Source: Saprospiraceae bacterium (GTDB lineage Bacteria; Bacteroidota; Bacteroidia; Chitinophagales; Saprospiraceae). From it: a stretch of DNA of 63,777 bases. Location of the stretch: contig JAHDBH010000008.1 of NCBI GenBank assembly GCA_020630495.1, positions 1 to 63,777 on the forward strand, read 5' to 3'. The position numbers and the translations under genes were made by a program. Each line of letters begins with the position of its first letter. The first letter of the stretch is position 1. The notes below the pieces were generated by a model. That model saw only the letters and a program-made list of their open reading frames with translations, was not told the origin of the DNA and searched no databases. Of this stretch, positions 1-8,514 are shown one piece after another.

Positions 1-15
1 GAGGTACCACCAGAA

Positions 16-46
16 GCCTGCATCATCCCTGATGCGGGCTTTTTTT
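16..46 (+). terminator. Rho-independent terminator of a gene left of the window
   Basis: A 10-bp stem (16-25 with 30-39, one G-T wobble) with a TCCC loop is followed by seven T (40-46). The T run is on the + strand, so it ends a rightward transcript that starts outside the window. Its stem begins AGAAGCCTGC, as does that of the terminator at 12772. Confidence 0.8.
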
Positions 47-141
47 ATGCCCATGGCTCTCATCTGTAGTTATGCTCGTTCAGTTTTGCCAATCTCTTCC
101 ATTGCCAGTACATCCCTCCGGGGGCGACTCACAATCCATGC

Positions 142-158
142 AGCAAGCAGCGCTTGCT
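142..158. terminator. Hairpin downstream of recX, possible T-poor terminator
   Basis: Perfect 7-bp inverted repeat AGCAAGC/GCTTGCT with a 3-nt loop, about 67 nt past the recX stop. No T run follows on either strand, so a terminator role is inferred from position only. The GCAAGC/GCTTGC arms recur in the hairpin after thrS (2092-2114). Confidence 0.3.
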
Positions 159-224
159 ACTAGTGCGATTCCTGCGCAGATAAAGTTCTCTAAGATATAA
201 GTTCTTAGCGTTCTTACTTCTTGG

Positions 225-689
225 TTATGTACTTTCCTTGATCATTGACCATACCAGTGGTGCTTCGTAACCTTTCTGGAGTAAGTAGCGGGCAGTCTTG
301 GCTTTGTCTTCTCCAGGCTTTAGAGTTTGACGCTTCTCAAGGAGCTCCATTAATTTGGCCTCATATTCCTCTTCCGTAATCTGTTCCATCCCTTTGCGCT
401 TGCAGTAGTCGCTCACGCCTTTGGCCGAAAGGCCCTGCCTTATCTTGATCCTGCCCCAGTGATTATACTTCCACTTGCCACGTACATATGCTTCTGCAAA
501 TCGCTGCTCATTGAGAAAATCATCTGCTATCAGCTGTGATATGACGCGCTCTAGCTTATCCCCATATACCTTGAGACCTATAAGTTTGGAACGGACATCG
601 CTGTGGCTGCGCTCACTGTAAGCGCAGTATCGCTGCATCTTAGCCAGAGCCTCCTCCTCGGTGAGCCACTTCTGATACTTAGCAGTCAT
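225..689 (-). CDS. recX: RecX family regulatory protein
   Basis: 154-residue protein with the helical RecX layout: an N-terminal helix-turn (ALAKMQRYCAYSERSH), then the family-typical pattern around LIADDFLNEQRFAEAYVRGK (about 53-72) and the WGRIKIRQGL helix that follows. RecX family proteins bind RecA filaments and modulate, usually inhibit, recombinase activity. The length is normal for the family. The start is an ATG at 689, five nt after the stop of the PDZ gene, so the two are probably co-transcribed. Bases 418-434 are a copy of the GAAA mini-hairpin element, read here as GLSAKG without breaking the frame. Confidence 0.9.
   Translation of the reverse strand: MTAKYQKWLTEEEALAKMQRYCAYSERSHSDVRSKLIGLKVYGDKLERVISQLIADDFLNEQRFAEAYVRGKWKYNHWGRIKIRQGLSAKGVSDYCKRKGMEQITEEEYEAKLMELLEKRQTLKPGEDKAKTARYLLQKGYEAPLVWSMIKEST
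418..434 (+). repeat. GAAA mini-hairpin element, copy 1
   Basis: CCTTT then GGCC-GAAA-GGCC, perfect 4-bp stem, inside recX on the strand opposite to transcription. Confidence 0.75.
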
Positions 690-694
690 GGAGA

Positions 695-1984
695 CTACTT
701 TCCTGCACCGATAACGACCTTCTTGGTAATCGTCTGATCATCTAAGTCTATGCGGAGATAGTAGATGCCTGGCGGCAGATCTTTGACAGGTAGGCTTTCG
801 CTAAATGCACCCTCGTAAGGACTCTCCAATATCTCTAGAGATGCTCTCCCTGACTCATCCATGAGTCGCATACGTAGTTGATCCACTGCAGGAGCCATAA
901 AGTCCACAGTGAGTTGATCCACTGCGGGATTGGGATAAGTGCTCAGCTGGATGATGTCCTCTGTAAGGATCATTGCTGGTGTACCAGACTCAATATCCGT
1001 ATCCTGATCAGGCTGTATGACGATAACTTTTTTCAGCTTTTCCACGGAGGTCATCTCTTGTTTAGCCTGACAACATTTGCCGCCGCAGCACGATCGGGCT
1101 TCAGCAGGCCTGGTTCCCGTGACGAGCGAAAGTTTCTCTTTTTTGCCATCACGGATGACCTTTATCTTAAGCTTGTCATTGACACTCACTTGAGCCATCG
1201 CCTTAGTCAGAGTTCCTAGCGTGGTGATGTCTGTCTGCGCGACCTTATCCAGGATATCGCCTACCATGAATCCAGCAGTGAGGGCTGGACTATTTTCTAT
1301 GACTTCAGTGACTTCGAGGATGCCATCTCTTTCTCTTAGCTGGAGACCGAGATAAGGCTGCTCTGAAGATTCTTCATCTGGCTGTAGTAGACAGCACGGA
1401 CTGCTCACCATGCAACTGCCAGATGATTGAGGCTGATTACCTGCATCACAGGGCTTACCATCGGTGACGATCGTATAGCTGTGAGTCTGACCGTCTCCAT
1501 CCTCTGTAAGGGTGATGTGTATGACCTCTGAGATCTCTGTGGCTGTGACCGTGGCCTCAATCTCATCCTGCGTCGCTATGGCTTTGATAGTGCGAGTAGG
1601 AGTCCGTCCTGGCAATTCTATGACTGGCATATCAACCCCAGGTTTTAGAGTGATCGAGATTTCCTTCTTGTCGCCTTTTCTGATTACATCCACTGACTCG
1701 ATATCATCTGGATCGATTTGCTCTACGACATTTGCGTCATTGTACTGTATGACATCTTTCTCGCCAGCAGTAGGCTGAGATACGATAGTCACTTTGATAT
1801 CAGAGAGCGAAGCAGGATCTTGGGACTCAGATGGCTCCATGACCCGTGTCTCCTCTTCTCCATGAGCTGATCGCTCTATGACAATGACCTTGGTTAAAGA
1901 TTTTTCTTGACTCGTTGTCTTCTGAGCTATCGCTACATGTGTGATAGCTACAACTAGGATAAGGCTGTAAAATATTGATTTCAT
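695..1984 (-). CDS. Secreted Cys-rich PDZ protein with T9SS sorting domain
   Basis: 429 residues. Residues 1-20 are a signal peptide ending near AIAQ. A PDZ domain at about 208-290 has the carboxylate-binding-loop-like YLGLQL and the NSPALTAGFMVGDIL core seen in HtrA/CtpA-type PDZ domains. The last 80 residues (PNPAVDQ... GIYYLRI ... KKVVIG) form a T9SS type-A C-terminal sorting domain. Export to the periplasm and then PorU-dependent transfer to the surface follow from the family. Cysteine clusters flank the PDZ: C191, C197-C198 and C299-C300, C304-C305 (SCCGGKCC), which could bind metal or form disulfides; no protease domain is present. KVIVI motifs recur near 32 and 319. Partner and function are unknown. 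Confidence 0.75.
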   Translation of the reverse strand: MKSIFYSLILVVAITHVAIAQKTTSQEKSLTKVIVIERSAHGEEETRVMEPSESQDPASLSDIKVTIVSQPTAGEKDVIQYNDANVVEQIDPDDIESVDVIRKGDKKEISITLKPGVDMPVIELPGRTPTRTIKAIATQDEIEATVTATEISEVIHITLTEDGDGQTHSYTIVTDGKPCDAGNQPQSSGSCMVSSPCCLLQPDEESSEQPYLGLQLRERDGILEVTEVIENSPALTAGFMVGDILDKVAQTDITTLGTLTKAMAQVSVNDKLKIKVIRDGKKEKLSLVTGTRPAEARSCCGGKCCQAKQEMTSVEKLKKVIVIQPDQDTDIESGTPAMILTEDIIQLSTYPNPAVDQLTVDFMAPAVDQLRMRLMDESGRASLEILESPYEGAFSESLPVKDLPPGIYYLRIDLDDQTITKKVVIGAGK

Positions 1985-1993
1985 GGTGGATTG

Positions 1994-2013
1994 ACTTTAG
2001 CTTGAGCTAAAGT
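1994..2013. promoter_or_regulatory. Perfect 8-bp inverted repeat in the PDZ gene leader
   Basis: ACTTTAGC-TTGA-GCTAAAGT lies 10 nt upstream of the PDZ protein ATG. It could be a 5' UTR hairpin covering the ribosome site or an operator. Only the symmetry is seen; the function is inferred. Confidence 0.4.
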
Positions 2014-2045
2014 TCTATTATTTATGCTGGACAGTTCCTAAATCA

Positions 2046-2074
2046 ACTAGCATTAACCTTGCATTAACGCTAGT
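2046..2074. repeat. Inverted repeat ACTAGC/GCTAGT with internal direct repeat
   Basis: Six-bp arms (2046-2051 and 2069-2074) enclose GCATTAAC written twice in direct orientation. It lies between thrS and the PDZ gene, roughly 60-90 nt upstream of the latter. A regulator site is possible; no promoter box was recognised here. Confidence 0.3.
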
Positions 2075-2091
2075 GCATCTTGGGATAGGCT

Positions 2092-2114
2092 CGCAAGCGG
2101 TGCATAGGCTTGCG
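2092..2114 (-). terminator. Hairpin just after the thrS stop codon
   Basis: CGCAAGC/GCTTGCG, 7-bp arms with a 9-nt loop, 10 nt past the thrS stop. No T run follows on the leftward strand, so it may act as a weak terminator or an mRNA 3' stabiliser. Confidence 0.4.
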
Positions 2115-2124
2115 GACAATGATA

Positions 2125-4050
2125 CTAGCTCTCTTGCTCGATCAGATCTGCAAACTCCTGCGGACTCATCTTACCCACATCTCCATCTCCTTGACGGCGC
2201 ACAGAGATCTGACGTGCCTCTGCCTCGCTCTCTCCTACGATGAGCATATAGGGAATCTTCTTTACCTCAGCATCGCGGATCTTACGACCGATCGTCTCTG
2301 CACGGTCATCTATGGTGCCTCGTAGACCTAGGGTGTCAAGCGTAGTCTTCAGCTCCTTAGCGTAGTCTTCATATTTGTCGCTGATGGTAAGGATCGTGTA
2401 TTGCTCTGGTGTAAGCCATAGCGGAAACTTTCCCGCACAGTGCTCTATCAGTACGCCTACAAATCTCTCCATGGACCCAAACGGCGCTCGATGAATCATC
2501 ACAGGTCTATGAGCTTCATTGTCCGCTCCGATGTACTCTAGCTCAAATCTCTCGGGAAGATTGTAGTCTACCTGGATCGTACCTAGCTGCCAAGAGCGAC
2601 CGAGAGCATCGCGTATCATGAAGTCTAGCTTGGGACCATAAAAGGCCGCCTCGCCATACGCCGTCACTGTCTCCATACCAGACTCAGCGCAGGCATCAAT
2701 GATGGCGGATTCGGCTTTCTCCCAGTTTTCATCTGAGCCTATATACTTCTCACGATTATCAGGATCGCGTAGAGATATCTGCGCCGTGAAACTATCAAAT
2801 CCCAGTTTCTTCACCACGTGCATCGTCAGGTCGAGCACGTTGAGAAATTCTTCCTTGACTTGATCGGGCGTACAAAATATATGGGCATCATCCTGTGTAA
2901 AGCCACGCACTCGTGTGAGACCGTGAAGCTCTCCGCTCTGCTCATACCTGTACACAGTTCCAAATTCCGCAATCCTGATCGGCAGTTCCTTGTAAGATTT
3001 TGGTCGATGGCCATAGATCTCACAGTGGTGAGGGCAGTTCATCGGCTTCAGAAAAAACTCTTCCCCCTCACGCGGTGTCTGTATCGGCTGGAAGCTGTCC
3101 TCGCCGTACTTCTCATAGTGTCCTGATGTGACGTAGAGTTCTTTCTTGGCGATATGCGGAGTGATGACGGGCTGATATCCACGCTTGAGCTGCTCTGCTT
3201 TCATGAAATCCTCTAGTCGCTGGCGCACGGCAGTTCCCTTGGGGAGCCAGATGGGTAGTCCAGCGCCTACCTTATCAGAAAACATAAAGAGCTCGAGCTC
3301 AGCGCCGAGCTTCCTATGATCTCGCTTCTTAGCTTCCTCGAGCAGTTCTAGATAGGCGTCCAGTTCTTTCTTCTTAGGGAAGCTCACACCGTAGATACGA
3401 GTGAGCTGCGGTCTACTCTCATCACCTCGCCAGTAGGCACCTGCCACCTTGAGTAGCTTGATAGCCTTTATAGATCCCGTATGAGGAATGTGTGGACCCT
3501 TGCAGAGATCCGTAAAGTTGCCCTGCTCGTAGAAAGTAATCTCGCCGTCTTCTAGGCCTTCGAGAAGCTCTAGCTTGTACTCATCGCCTTTATCTTGAAA
3601 ATATGCAATAGCGTCTGCCTTACTTACATCCTTACGAGTGTAGACGGACTTGGTCCGGGCCAGTTCTAGCATTTTATCTTCGATAGCCTTGAAATCATCT
3701 GTGCTGATGCTGCGATCACCCGTATCCACATCGTAGTAAAACCCTGTCTCTATCGCTGGTCCTATACCCAGCTTGACTCCAGGATAGAGGGCCTCGAGAG
3801 CCTCCGCCATCAGGTGTGCCGAGCTATGCCAGTAGGTCGACTTGCCATCCTCATCATTCCAGGTCAGAAGAGCAAGACTCGCGTCATCCTGTATGGGCAT
3901 AGACGCATCCACGACCACATCATTGACTCGTGCGGCAAGCACATTTCTTGCTAGGCCTTCGCTGATGTCAAGGGCGATATCCATGGCTGTGATTCCCTGA
4001 TCATACTCTTGCTCTCGACCATCAGGAAATGTAATCTGGATCTTACTCAT
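2125..4050 (-). CDS. thrS: Threonine--tRNA ligase
   Basis: Charges tRNA-Thr with threonine in the cytoplasm. From the ATG at 4050 the protein is 641 residues, the usual length. Order: TGS domain ([13 protein letters not shown], 1-60), editing domain with the [11 protein letters not shown] motif, class II catalytic core with MNCPHH, the [11 protein letters not shown] motif and the [14 protein letters not shown] motif 3, then the C-terminal anticodon-binding domain. The Cys of MNCPHH and the His of DDAH and MIHR correspond to the zinc ligands known in E. coli ThrRS. The frame stays open to 4164, but that extension has no homology to the family and overlaps the divergent lysE-type gene, so 4050 was chosen. 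A TACTTTTG box lies upstream. Confidence 0.97.
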   Translation of the reverse strand: MSKIQITFPDGREQEYDQGITAMDIALDISEGLARNVLAARVNDVVVDASMPIQDDASLALLTWNDEDGKSTYWHSSAHLMAEALEALYPGVKLGIGPAIETGFYYDVDTGDRSISTDDFKAIEDKMLELARTKSVYTRKDVSKADAIAYFQDKGDEYKLELLEGLEDGEITFYEQGNFTDLCKGPHIPHTGSIKAIKLLKVAGAYWRGDESRPQLTRIYGVSFPKKKELDAYLELLEEAKKRDHRKLGAELELFMFSDKVGAGLPIWLPKGTAVRQRLEDFMKAEQLKRGYQPVITPHIAKKELYVTSGHYEKYGEDSFQPIQTPREGEEFFLKPMNCPHHCEIYGHRPKSYKELPIRIAEFGTVYRYEQSGELHGLTRVRGFTQDDAHIFCTPDQVKEEFLNVLDLTMHVVKKLGFDSFTAQISLRDPDNREKYIGSDENWEKAESAIIDACAESGMETVTAYGEAAFYGPKLDFMIRDALGRSWQLGTIQVDYNLPERFELEYIGADNEAHRPVMIHRAPFGSMERFVGVLIEHCAGKFPLWLTPEQYTILTISDKYEDYAKELKTTLDTLGLRGTIDDRAETIGRKIRDAEVKKIPYMLIVGESEAEARQISVRRQGDGDVGKMSPQEFADLIEQES

Positions 4051-4074
4051 AATCTTACTCTCTGCTGTGATATG

Positions 4075-4082
4075 CAAAAGTA
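4075..4082 (-). promoter_or_regulatory. Candidate -7 promoter box of thrS (TACTTTTG)
   Basis: Exact match on the minus strand to the Bacteroidota TAnnTTTG -7 element, 24 nt upstream of the thrS ATG. No clear TTTG -33 element was seen at the right spacing. Confidence 0.4.
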
Positions 4083-4162
4083 GCACGCCCCACGCGGATG
4101 CTATGACTGATCTTGCGATACCCAGAATCAAAATCCTGCTCAGTGAGCATCTTTGTGGATAC

Positions 4163-4789
4163 ATGACTGACTTTCAGCTCATACGTGAGGGCATAGGATT
4201 TGGACTGGTGCTGGCAGTGATGGTGGGACCCATCCTGATCACGCTCATCCAGAGTTGTCTGCAGGGTGGCCGTGTGGCGGGCTTTGAGGTGACCGCTGGT
4301 ATCTGGATCAGCGATGCCATCATCATGTCGCTGGCCTACTACGGATTGGTCTCACTGCAAAGTGCAGTAGGAGGATTCTCGCTGGAGAATTGGCTACAGT
4401 ATGCTGGCGGGGCTATATTCTTACTCATAGGTCTATTCATCGCGCTGCGGCGGTACCAAGACTTCAGGAAGGAGGCCTACCACATGAAAGCACTGGACCA
4501 CGGCAAATTTTTCATAAAAGGCTTCTTGGTGAACACGGTCAATCCCTTCACCTTCATCTTTTGGTTTACCGTGGCAGGAAGTCAGGTCATCGCACGTGAC
4601 CTCACGGAGCGACAGGCATGGATCTATCTGGGAACCATCTTGGCGGTCATCATCATCACAGATACTCTCAAGGTCTTACTTTCCCACTGGATACGAGATC
4701 GAGTACCATTTACCGTCCTGGTGTGGGCTCAGCGGATCGCGGGGATGATACTGAGCGGCGTAGGCCTCTATCTACTGCTTTTTTACTAG
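4163..4789 (+). CDS. LysE/RhtB family amino acid exporter
   Basis: 208 residues from the ATG at 4163, with about six hydrophobic segments. The first helix carries [17 protein letters not shown], the family signature around G-P in helix 1, and [12 protein letters not shown] (mid-protein) is the second conserved LysE motif. Family members export amino acids or related small molecules through the inner membrane; the substrate cannot be read from sequence. The frame is open upstream to 4067, but those codons lie in the leader of divergent thrS and lack the family start, so they were left out. It ends two bases from the convergent CHAT gene. Confidence 0.85.
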   Translation: MTDFQLIREGIGFGLVLAVMVGPILITLIQSCLQGGRVAGFEVTAGIWISDAIIMSLAYYGLVSLQSAVGGFSLENWLQYAGGAIFLLIGLFIALRRYQDFRKEAYHMKALDHGKFFIKGFLVNTVNPFTFIFWFTVAGSQVIARDLTERQAWIYLGTILAVIIITDTLKVLLSHWIRDRVPFTVLVWAQRIAGMILSGVGLYLLLFY

Positions 4790-4791
4790 AC

Positions 4792-7446
4792 CTACCTCGC
4801 CCCAAATGCTTGAAATCCAGCCCAGTATTGTGGATGCGTGAGAGCTTTGTTCTTGGCATTTTTTAGGTAGTCGAGCTTGGCTTGCCTGAGGGCGTCTGGG
4901 ACGGGCCTTTCGGCCAAATGCGATACAAGTAAGGGGACCAATTCCTTGGCTACTTCATCGCTTACATCCCATTGACTTGAGATGACCCTTTGCGCGCCAG
5001 CGACCTTGAAGGCATTCGTCACGCCGTAGAGCCCCTCAGAGTGTCCTATAGATCCATCACCTGCTTTACATACCGTGAGCATCACGAGTGATCCTCTCAG
5101 GTCCATGCGCTCTATCTCCTCTAGGTATAGCCGCTGTGTACTGTCTCCTCTAAACTGCAGATACCCTCGATCATCTTCATAGTTGCCATGGACGGCAAGA
5201 TGCAGTATGTCATGGTTTTCTGCACTGGCGAGGAATCTGTCTCGGGTGCAGTCCTTTCCGTAGTAGGCTGTCGCACTGGAAGTAAGCTCTGTACAGCGGC
5301 GCACCTCATCGTAGGTACCTGGTAGCTCTTCCCACATAGGATCAGACGGACCAGATCTAGACTTATCATTGTAAGCCATACCAAGGTATCTATCACCCAG
5401 TGGCGCGAGATCGCGATGTTGCTCGAGCATACTCTTGCTACTGTAGGCATAGCTGATGATGTGCCGAGAAAGTAAAGCGCTATCAGGACGCCGTGCGCTC
5501 CAGTCATATCCTAGCAGTTCAAAAGGAAATCGATAGAGATGATAGTCTGGTATGATGACTACATGGTCAGTGGATAGATACGGTACCGCTGCATCCCACA
5601 GCACACGAGACAGCTCTCCATCCAGAGAGTCCATGGCTATATCATCATTATCTGCCATGGCAGCATGCCATGCAAGGAGAGCAGCTCTGAGATCTGCCTT
5701 GGTATCAGTCAACAAGACTACCGTATCTGGTGTGATGATCAGTTTGCAATATGTCTCCTTATAGGTCTTTGGGTCTCGATACCAGTGATACTGTACTACA
5801 CTGAGATCATGTTGCTGTACGAACTCTTTTACATCTTGCAGATCTAGCTCGTCCGTGATATATCTATGTCGGTAGTAGTCTGGATGATCTACTTGCACGA
5901 TCGATCGCAGGCTATCGAGACTCGCCTCCAGGGTGTATCTGTGGGACGCCGTAGTACTATGACTCTGGAGTCGACTGAGCAGCTCAGACTCTCTATCGCA
6001 TATGTCCTCTGGGACGCCATATTCATCACATCTCCGCATGGCCGAGCGTGAGATGATCCTATTGGACTTAGCCTGCTCGATGTATCTGAAGGCAAGCTGA
6101 TTTTGCTTGGGTCCAGGGTCATCTACCAGTACGGCATCCATGGCCAGACCGTACATCGCTCTGTATATCCCCATCAGGTAATTGCGCGCATCTGGCTCCA
6201 GATATCGGTCACGCAGCACGAGTGAGCTGTCTATGAGCGCAAAGCACTTTTGGGCGAAAGCCCTATCCTCTGATCTACCAGACTCGCGATAGAGCTCTGT
6301 GCAATTATCTGCAAGTATGCCCCACGTATCCAGCTTTACAGCCGTAAGTAAATCAATGGCACGCACATCCTCTGCTCGCTGCACGTCATGATCTAGCAGC
6401 TGCTGCATGAAGTTGACCACATGATCATTGGACCTCTGGTACTGGCCCAAGCTCTGCGTAGCTAGCGCAAGTCCGCGATCCACTCCGGCGACATACAGGG
6501 CCTGCTCAAGATCTACGAATATCTTCCGCGCTCGGACAAACTGCTCAATGGATTGCTCATGCTCATCGAGCTGGCGATGATGCCATGCTTGATTGTAGTG
6601 GATCAGGGCTGTGTCCCTGGGTATGGTCGCTTGAGCAAGAGCCAGCTGCTGAAGTGAATCAATAATCACTAATTGCTCTGACGTATAGGCAGACTCAAGA
6701 TAGTAGTAAGTATCAAGCAACAGAGTGGTCGTTCGTTTAGACCAAAATGGTAGATCTCCAGACTTACGACTAAATCCCTCGCACAAGAGTATACATCGAT
6801 CAGAATCATCTACAGCTAGTCTGATGTGATACCAGTCTTTCCAGCGATGAAGTCGTCCATACTGGGAAGGATCTAGTTCTAGATCGGCGAGAGCTCGTGC
6901 CGCTCTGTCCTTCTCTTCATTATCGATATAGTCCTCTATCTGCCTCAGTCTGAATGCTTGATCAACATAGCGACTCAGATCATCCTCACCAGACGTGACT
7001 GGTGCAAATCTTGGACTGTGCAATTGATGTATACAGCTGTCAAATCGATGCTGCTCATGGAAGTACTCATAGTGCTCTGTACAGAGCAGCAGGTGCATTT
7101 TCCTCTCAGATGGATCCTCAAGCAGCTCAGGCTTCTGCTTGGCTATCCAGATGTGAAACAGAGAGTCACTCAGGATATGTGCCTGCCGAGCCAAGAACAC
7201 ATGGAGCAATGTGGAAGGCAAAGTATCTAGCTCCTCGCCATATACTGTGTCAGCATCTGAGACATAATCAAGAAGAGACTTGATATCACTACCATGCAGT
7301 GTAGATACAGATGTAGGTTTCTTTTCATGATCTTCCGCTCTACATCCAGATATCAGCAGAGCCATGGCAATAGCTATCATGGCTCCTAGGCATGCACTTA
7401 CACGATATACGCATCGTCGGGATCGAGCTATAAGAACACTAGGCAT
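4792..7446 (-). CDS. CHAT-protease lipoprotein with TPR-like helical repeats
   Basis: 884 residues. An N-terminal membrane segment ends in the lipobox LISGC (C35), so the protein is probably a lipoprotein facing the periplasm or outer surface. Residues 40-560 are alpha-helical with TPR-like spacing. The C-terminal 280 residues form a CHAT (caspase HetF-associated with TPRs) peptidase domain: H753 in HLAVHG and C793 in LTVCKAGDG are the expected dyad, followed by GLYGVTNAFKVAGAQRVISSQW typical of the family. CHAT proteases are usually intracellular, acting in signalling or defence, so a lipidated one is less common; substrate unknown. The ATG at 7446 overlaps the alkB stop by 8 nt, suggesting coupled translation. 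It contains mini-hairpin copies 2 and 3. Confidence 0.85.
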   Translation of the reverse strand: MPSVLIARSRRCVYRVSACLGAMIAIAMALLISGCRAEDHEKKPTSVSTLHGSDIKSLLDYVSDADTVYGEELDTLPSTLLHVFLARQAHILSDSLFHIWIAKQKPELLEDPSERKMHLLLCTEHYEYFHEQHRFDSCIHQLHSPRFAPVTSGEDDLSRYVDQAFRLRQIEDYIDNEEKDRAARALADLELDPSQYGRLHRWKDWYHIRLAVDDSDRCILLCEGFSRKSGDLPFWSKRTTTLLLDTYYYLESAYTSEQLVIIDSLQQLALAQATIPRDTALIHYNQAWHHRQLDEHEQSIEQFVRARKIFVDLEQALYVAGVDRGLALATQSLGQYQRSNDHVVNFMQQLLDHDVQRAEDVRAIDLLTAVKLDTWGILADNCTELYRESGRSEDRAFAQKCFALIDSSLVLRDRYLEPDARNYLMGIYRAMYGLAMDAVLVDDPGPKQNQLAFRYIEQAKSNRIISRSAMRRCDEYGVPEDICDRESELLSRLQSHSTTASHRYTLEASLDSLRSIVQVDHPDYYRHRYITDELDLQDVKEFVQQHDLSVVQYHWYRDPKTYKETYCKLIITPDTVVLLTDTKADLRAALLAWHAAMADNDDIAMDSLDGELSRVLWDAAVPYLSTDHVVIIPDYHLYRFPFELLGYDWSARRPDSALLSRHIISYAYSSKSMLEQHRDLAPLGDRYLGMAYNDKSRSGPSDPMWEELPGTYDEVRRCTELTSSATAYYGKDCTRDRFLASAENHDILHLAVHGNYEDDRGYLQFRGDSTQRLYLEEIERMDLRGSLVMLTVCKAGDGSIGHSEGLYGVTNAFKVAGAQRVISSQWDVSDEVAKELVPLLVSHLAERPVPDALRQAKLDYLKNAKNKALTHPQYWAGFQAFGAR
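4904..4920 (-). repeat. GAAA mini-hairpin element, copy 2
   Basis: On the minus strand CATTT then GGCC-GAAA-GGCC, perfect stem, inside the 3' part of the CHAT gene on its coding strand (read HLAERP). Confidence 0.8.
6247..6263 (+). repeat. GAAA mini-hairpin element, copy 3
   Basis: CTTTT then GGGC-GAAA-GCCC, perfect stem, inside the CHAT gene on the non-coding strand. Confidence 0.75.
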
Positions 7447-8473
7447 GCACTGTGGCAGGAATGCGCTTGTGGATAACTCTAAACCACAGGGCGGGAATCA
7501 TAGACAGCAAGATAGATCCAGGATAGCCGAGCGGCAGCTGGGGCGAGCGATCTATGTAGCGAAGGGACTGATAGGGCCGCTGAGATTTCATATGGTGATC
7601 GCTATGTCTGACCAGCTCATAGAGAACGATGCGTCCTAGCTCGTGATTGCTATTCCAAGAGTGCCACTGCTGTACGGGCTCATAGCGATGCTCTGAGACC
7701 TTATGGCGCAGTAGGCCGTAGTGCTCTATGTAGTTGACACACTCCAGTAGCAGAGCTCCCACTAGACCTGCGGCCATAGCGAGCAGCATCACTTGCCATG
7801 ACCAGACTATAGCAATGATAGCCCAGTAGGCAATCTGTATCACAGAGTAAATCCACATCAGATTTATACCACCATTACCCGTCTGCAAGCGCTGTCGCTC
7901 TAGAGACCAGGCATGCATATATGTCTGATAGAGAGATCGCACCCAGAAGGCATAGACTGTCTCTCCTTTCCTGGCGGTAGCTGGATCTCGCTCTGTAGCG
8001 ACATACTTGTGGTGTCCGCGGTTGTGCTCTATGTAGAAGTGCAGGTAAGCACTGGGAAGAAGCAGCGCCAGCGCCATGCCACGCTCGGTGGCTGAGCTGC
8101 GATGGCCAAGCTCGTGAGCTACATTGATGCCAAGAGATCCGAGGACTACCCCCATATTTACCGTCATACCTATAACTTCTAGGGTGCTGGGAGCAGCCTG
8201 CATCTGCTGCAGGTAAATGTAAAGTAGGAAGTAGACGATAGGGACATTGAGATAAAGCAAGACATCAAAGAGCCAGCTACGCTCTCTGCGTTCATATTCT
8301 TCCTGAGACATATTGTCCTTGCTCGCTGGTACAAACAGCTCTATGAGAGGTATCAATATAAAGGCCCAGTAGGCCGAGCCAAATGACCACAGACCACCAG
8401 CAGAAAAACCCCACCATGCTATGAGAGGCAAGAGATAGGCTAGTAAATATTTCAGATCTTTGAACCTAAGCAT
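7439..8473 (-). CDS. alkB: Alkane 1-monooxygenase, AlkB family
   Basis: 344-residue integral membrane di-iron protein that hydroxylates terminal carbons of alkanes or fatty chains using O2. All histidine boxes are visible: HELGH at 120-124, EHNRGHH at 149-155, the NYIEHYGL signature at 247-254 and LVRHSDHH at 287-294, set among several hydrophobic segments (10-50, 68-90, 205-245). It is somewhat shorter than Pseudomonas AlkB (about 400) but lacks no motif. It starts 41 bp from the divergent ferredoxin reductase gene, a plausible electron donor, and overlaps the CHAT lipoprotein gene. True substrate is not deducible. Confidence 0.93.
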   Translation of the reverse strand: MLRFKDLKYLLAYLLPLIAWWGFSAGGLWSFGSAYWAFILIPLIELFVPASKDNMSQEEYERRERSWLFDVLLYLNVPIVYFLLYIYLQQMQAAPSTLEVIGMTVNMGVVLGSLGINVAHELGHRSSATERGMALALLLPSAYLHFYIEHNRGHHKYVATERDPATARKGETVYAFWVRSLYQTYMHAWSLERQRLQTGNGGINLMWIYSVIQIAYWAIIAIVWSWQVMLLAMAAGLVGALLLECVNYIEHYGLLRHKVSEHRYEPVQQWHSWNSNHELGRIVLYELVRHSDHHMKSQRPYQSLRYIDRSPQLPLGYPGSILLSMIPALWFRVIHKRIPATVHA

Positions 8474-8514
8474 TCATTATTCTTTAGTGAAAGCGAATCT
8501 AATAATCGTAGCAG

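Noticed and set aside
792-807. CATTTAGCGAAAGCCT on the minus strand as a 15th mini-hairpin
   Set aside because: Only two stem pairs next to the loop; could be a decayed copy but not counted.
2818-3126. Frames opposite thrS
   Set aside because: Shadow frames within a well-conserved synthetase gene.
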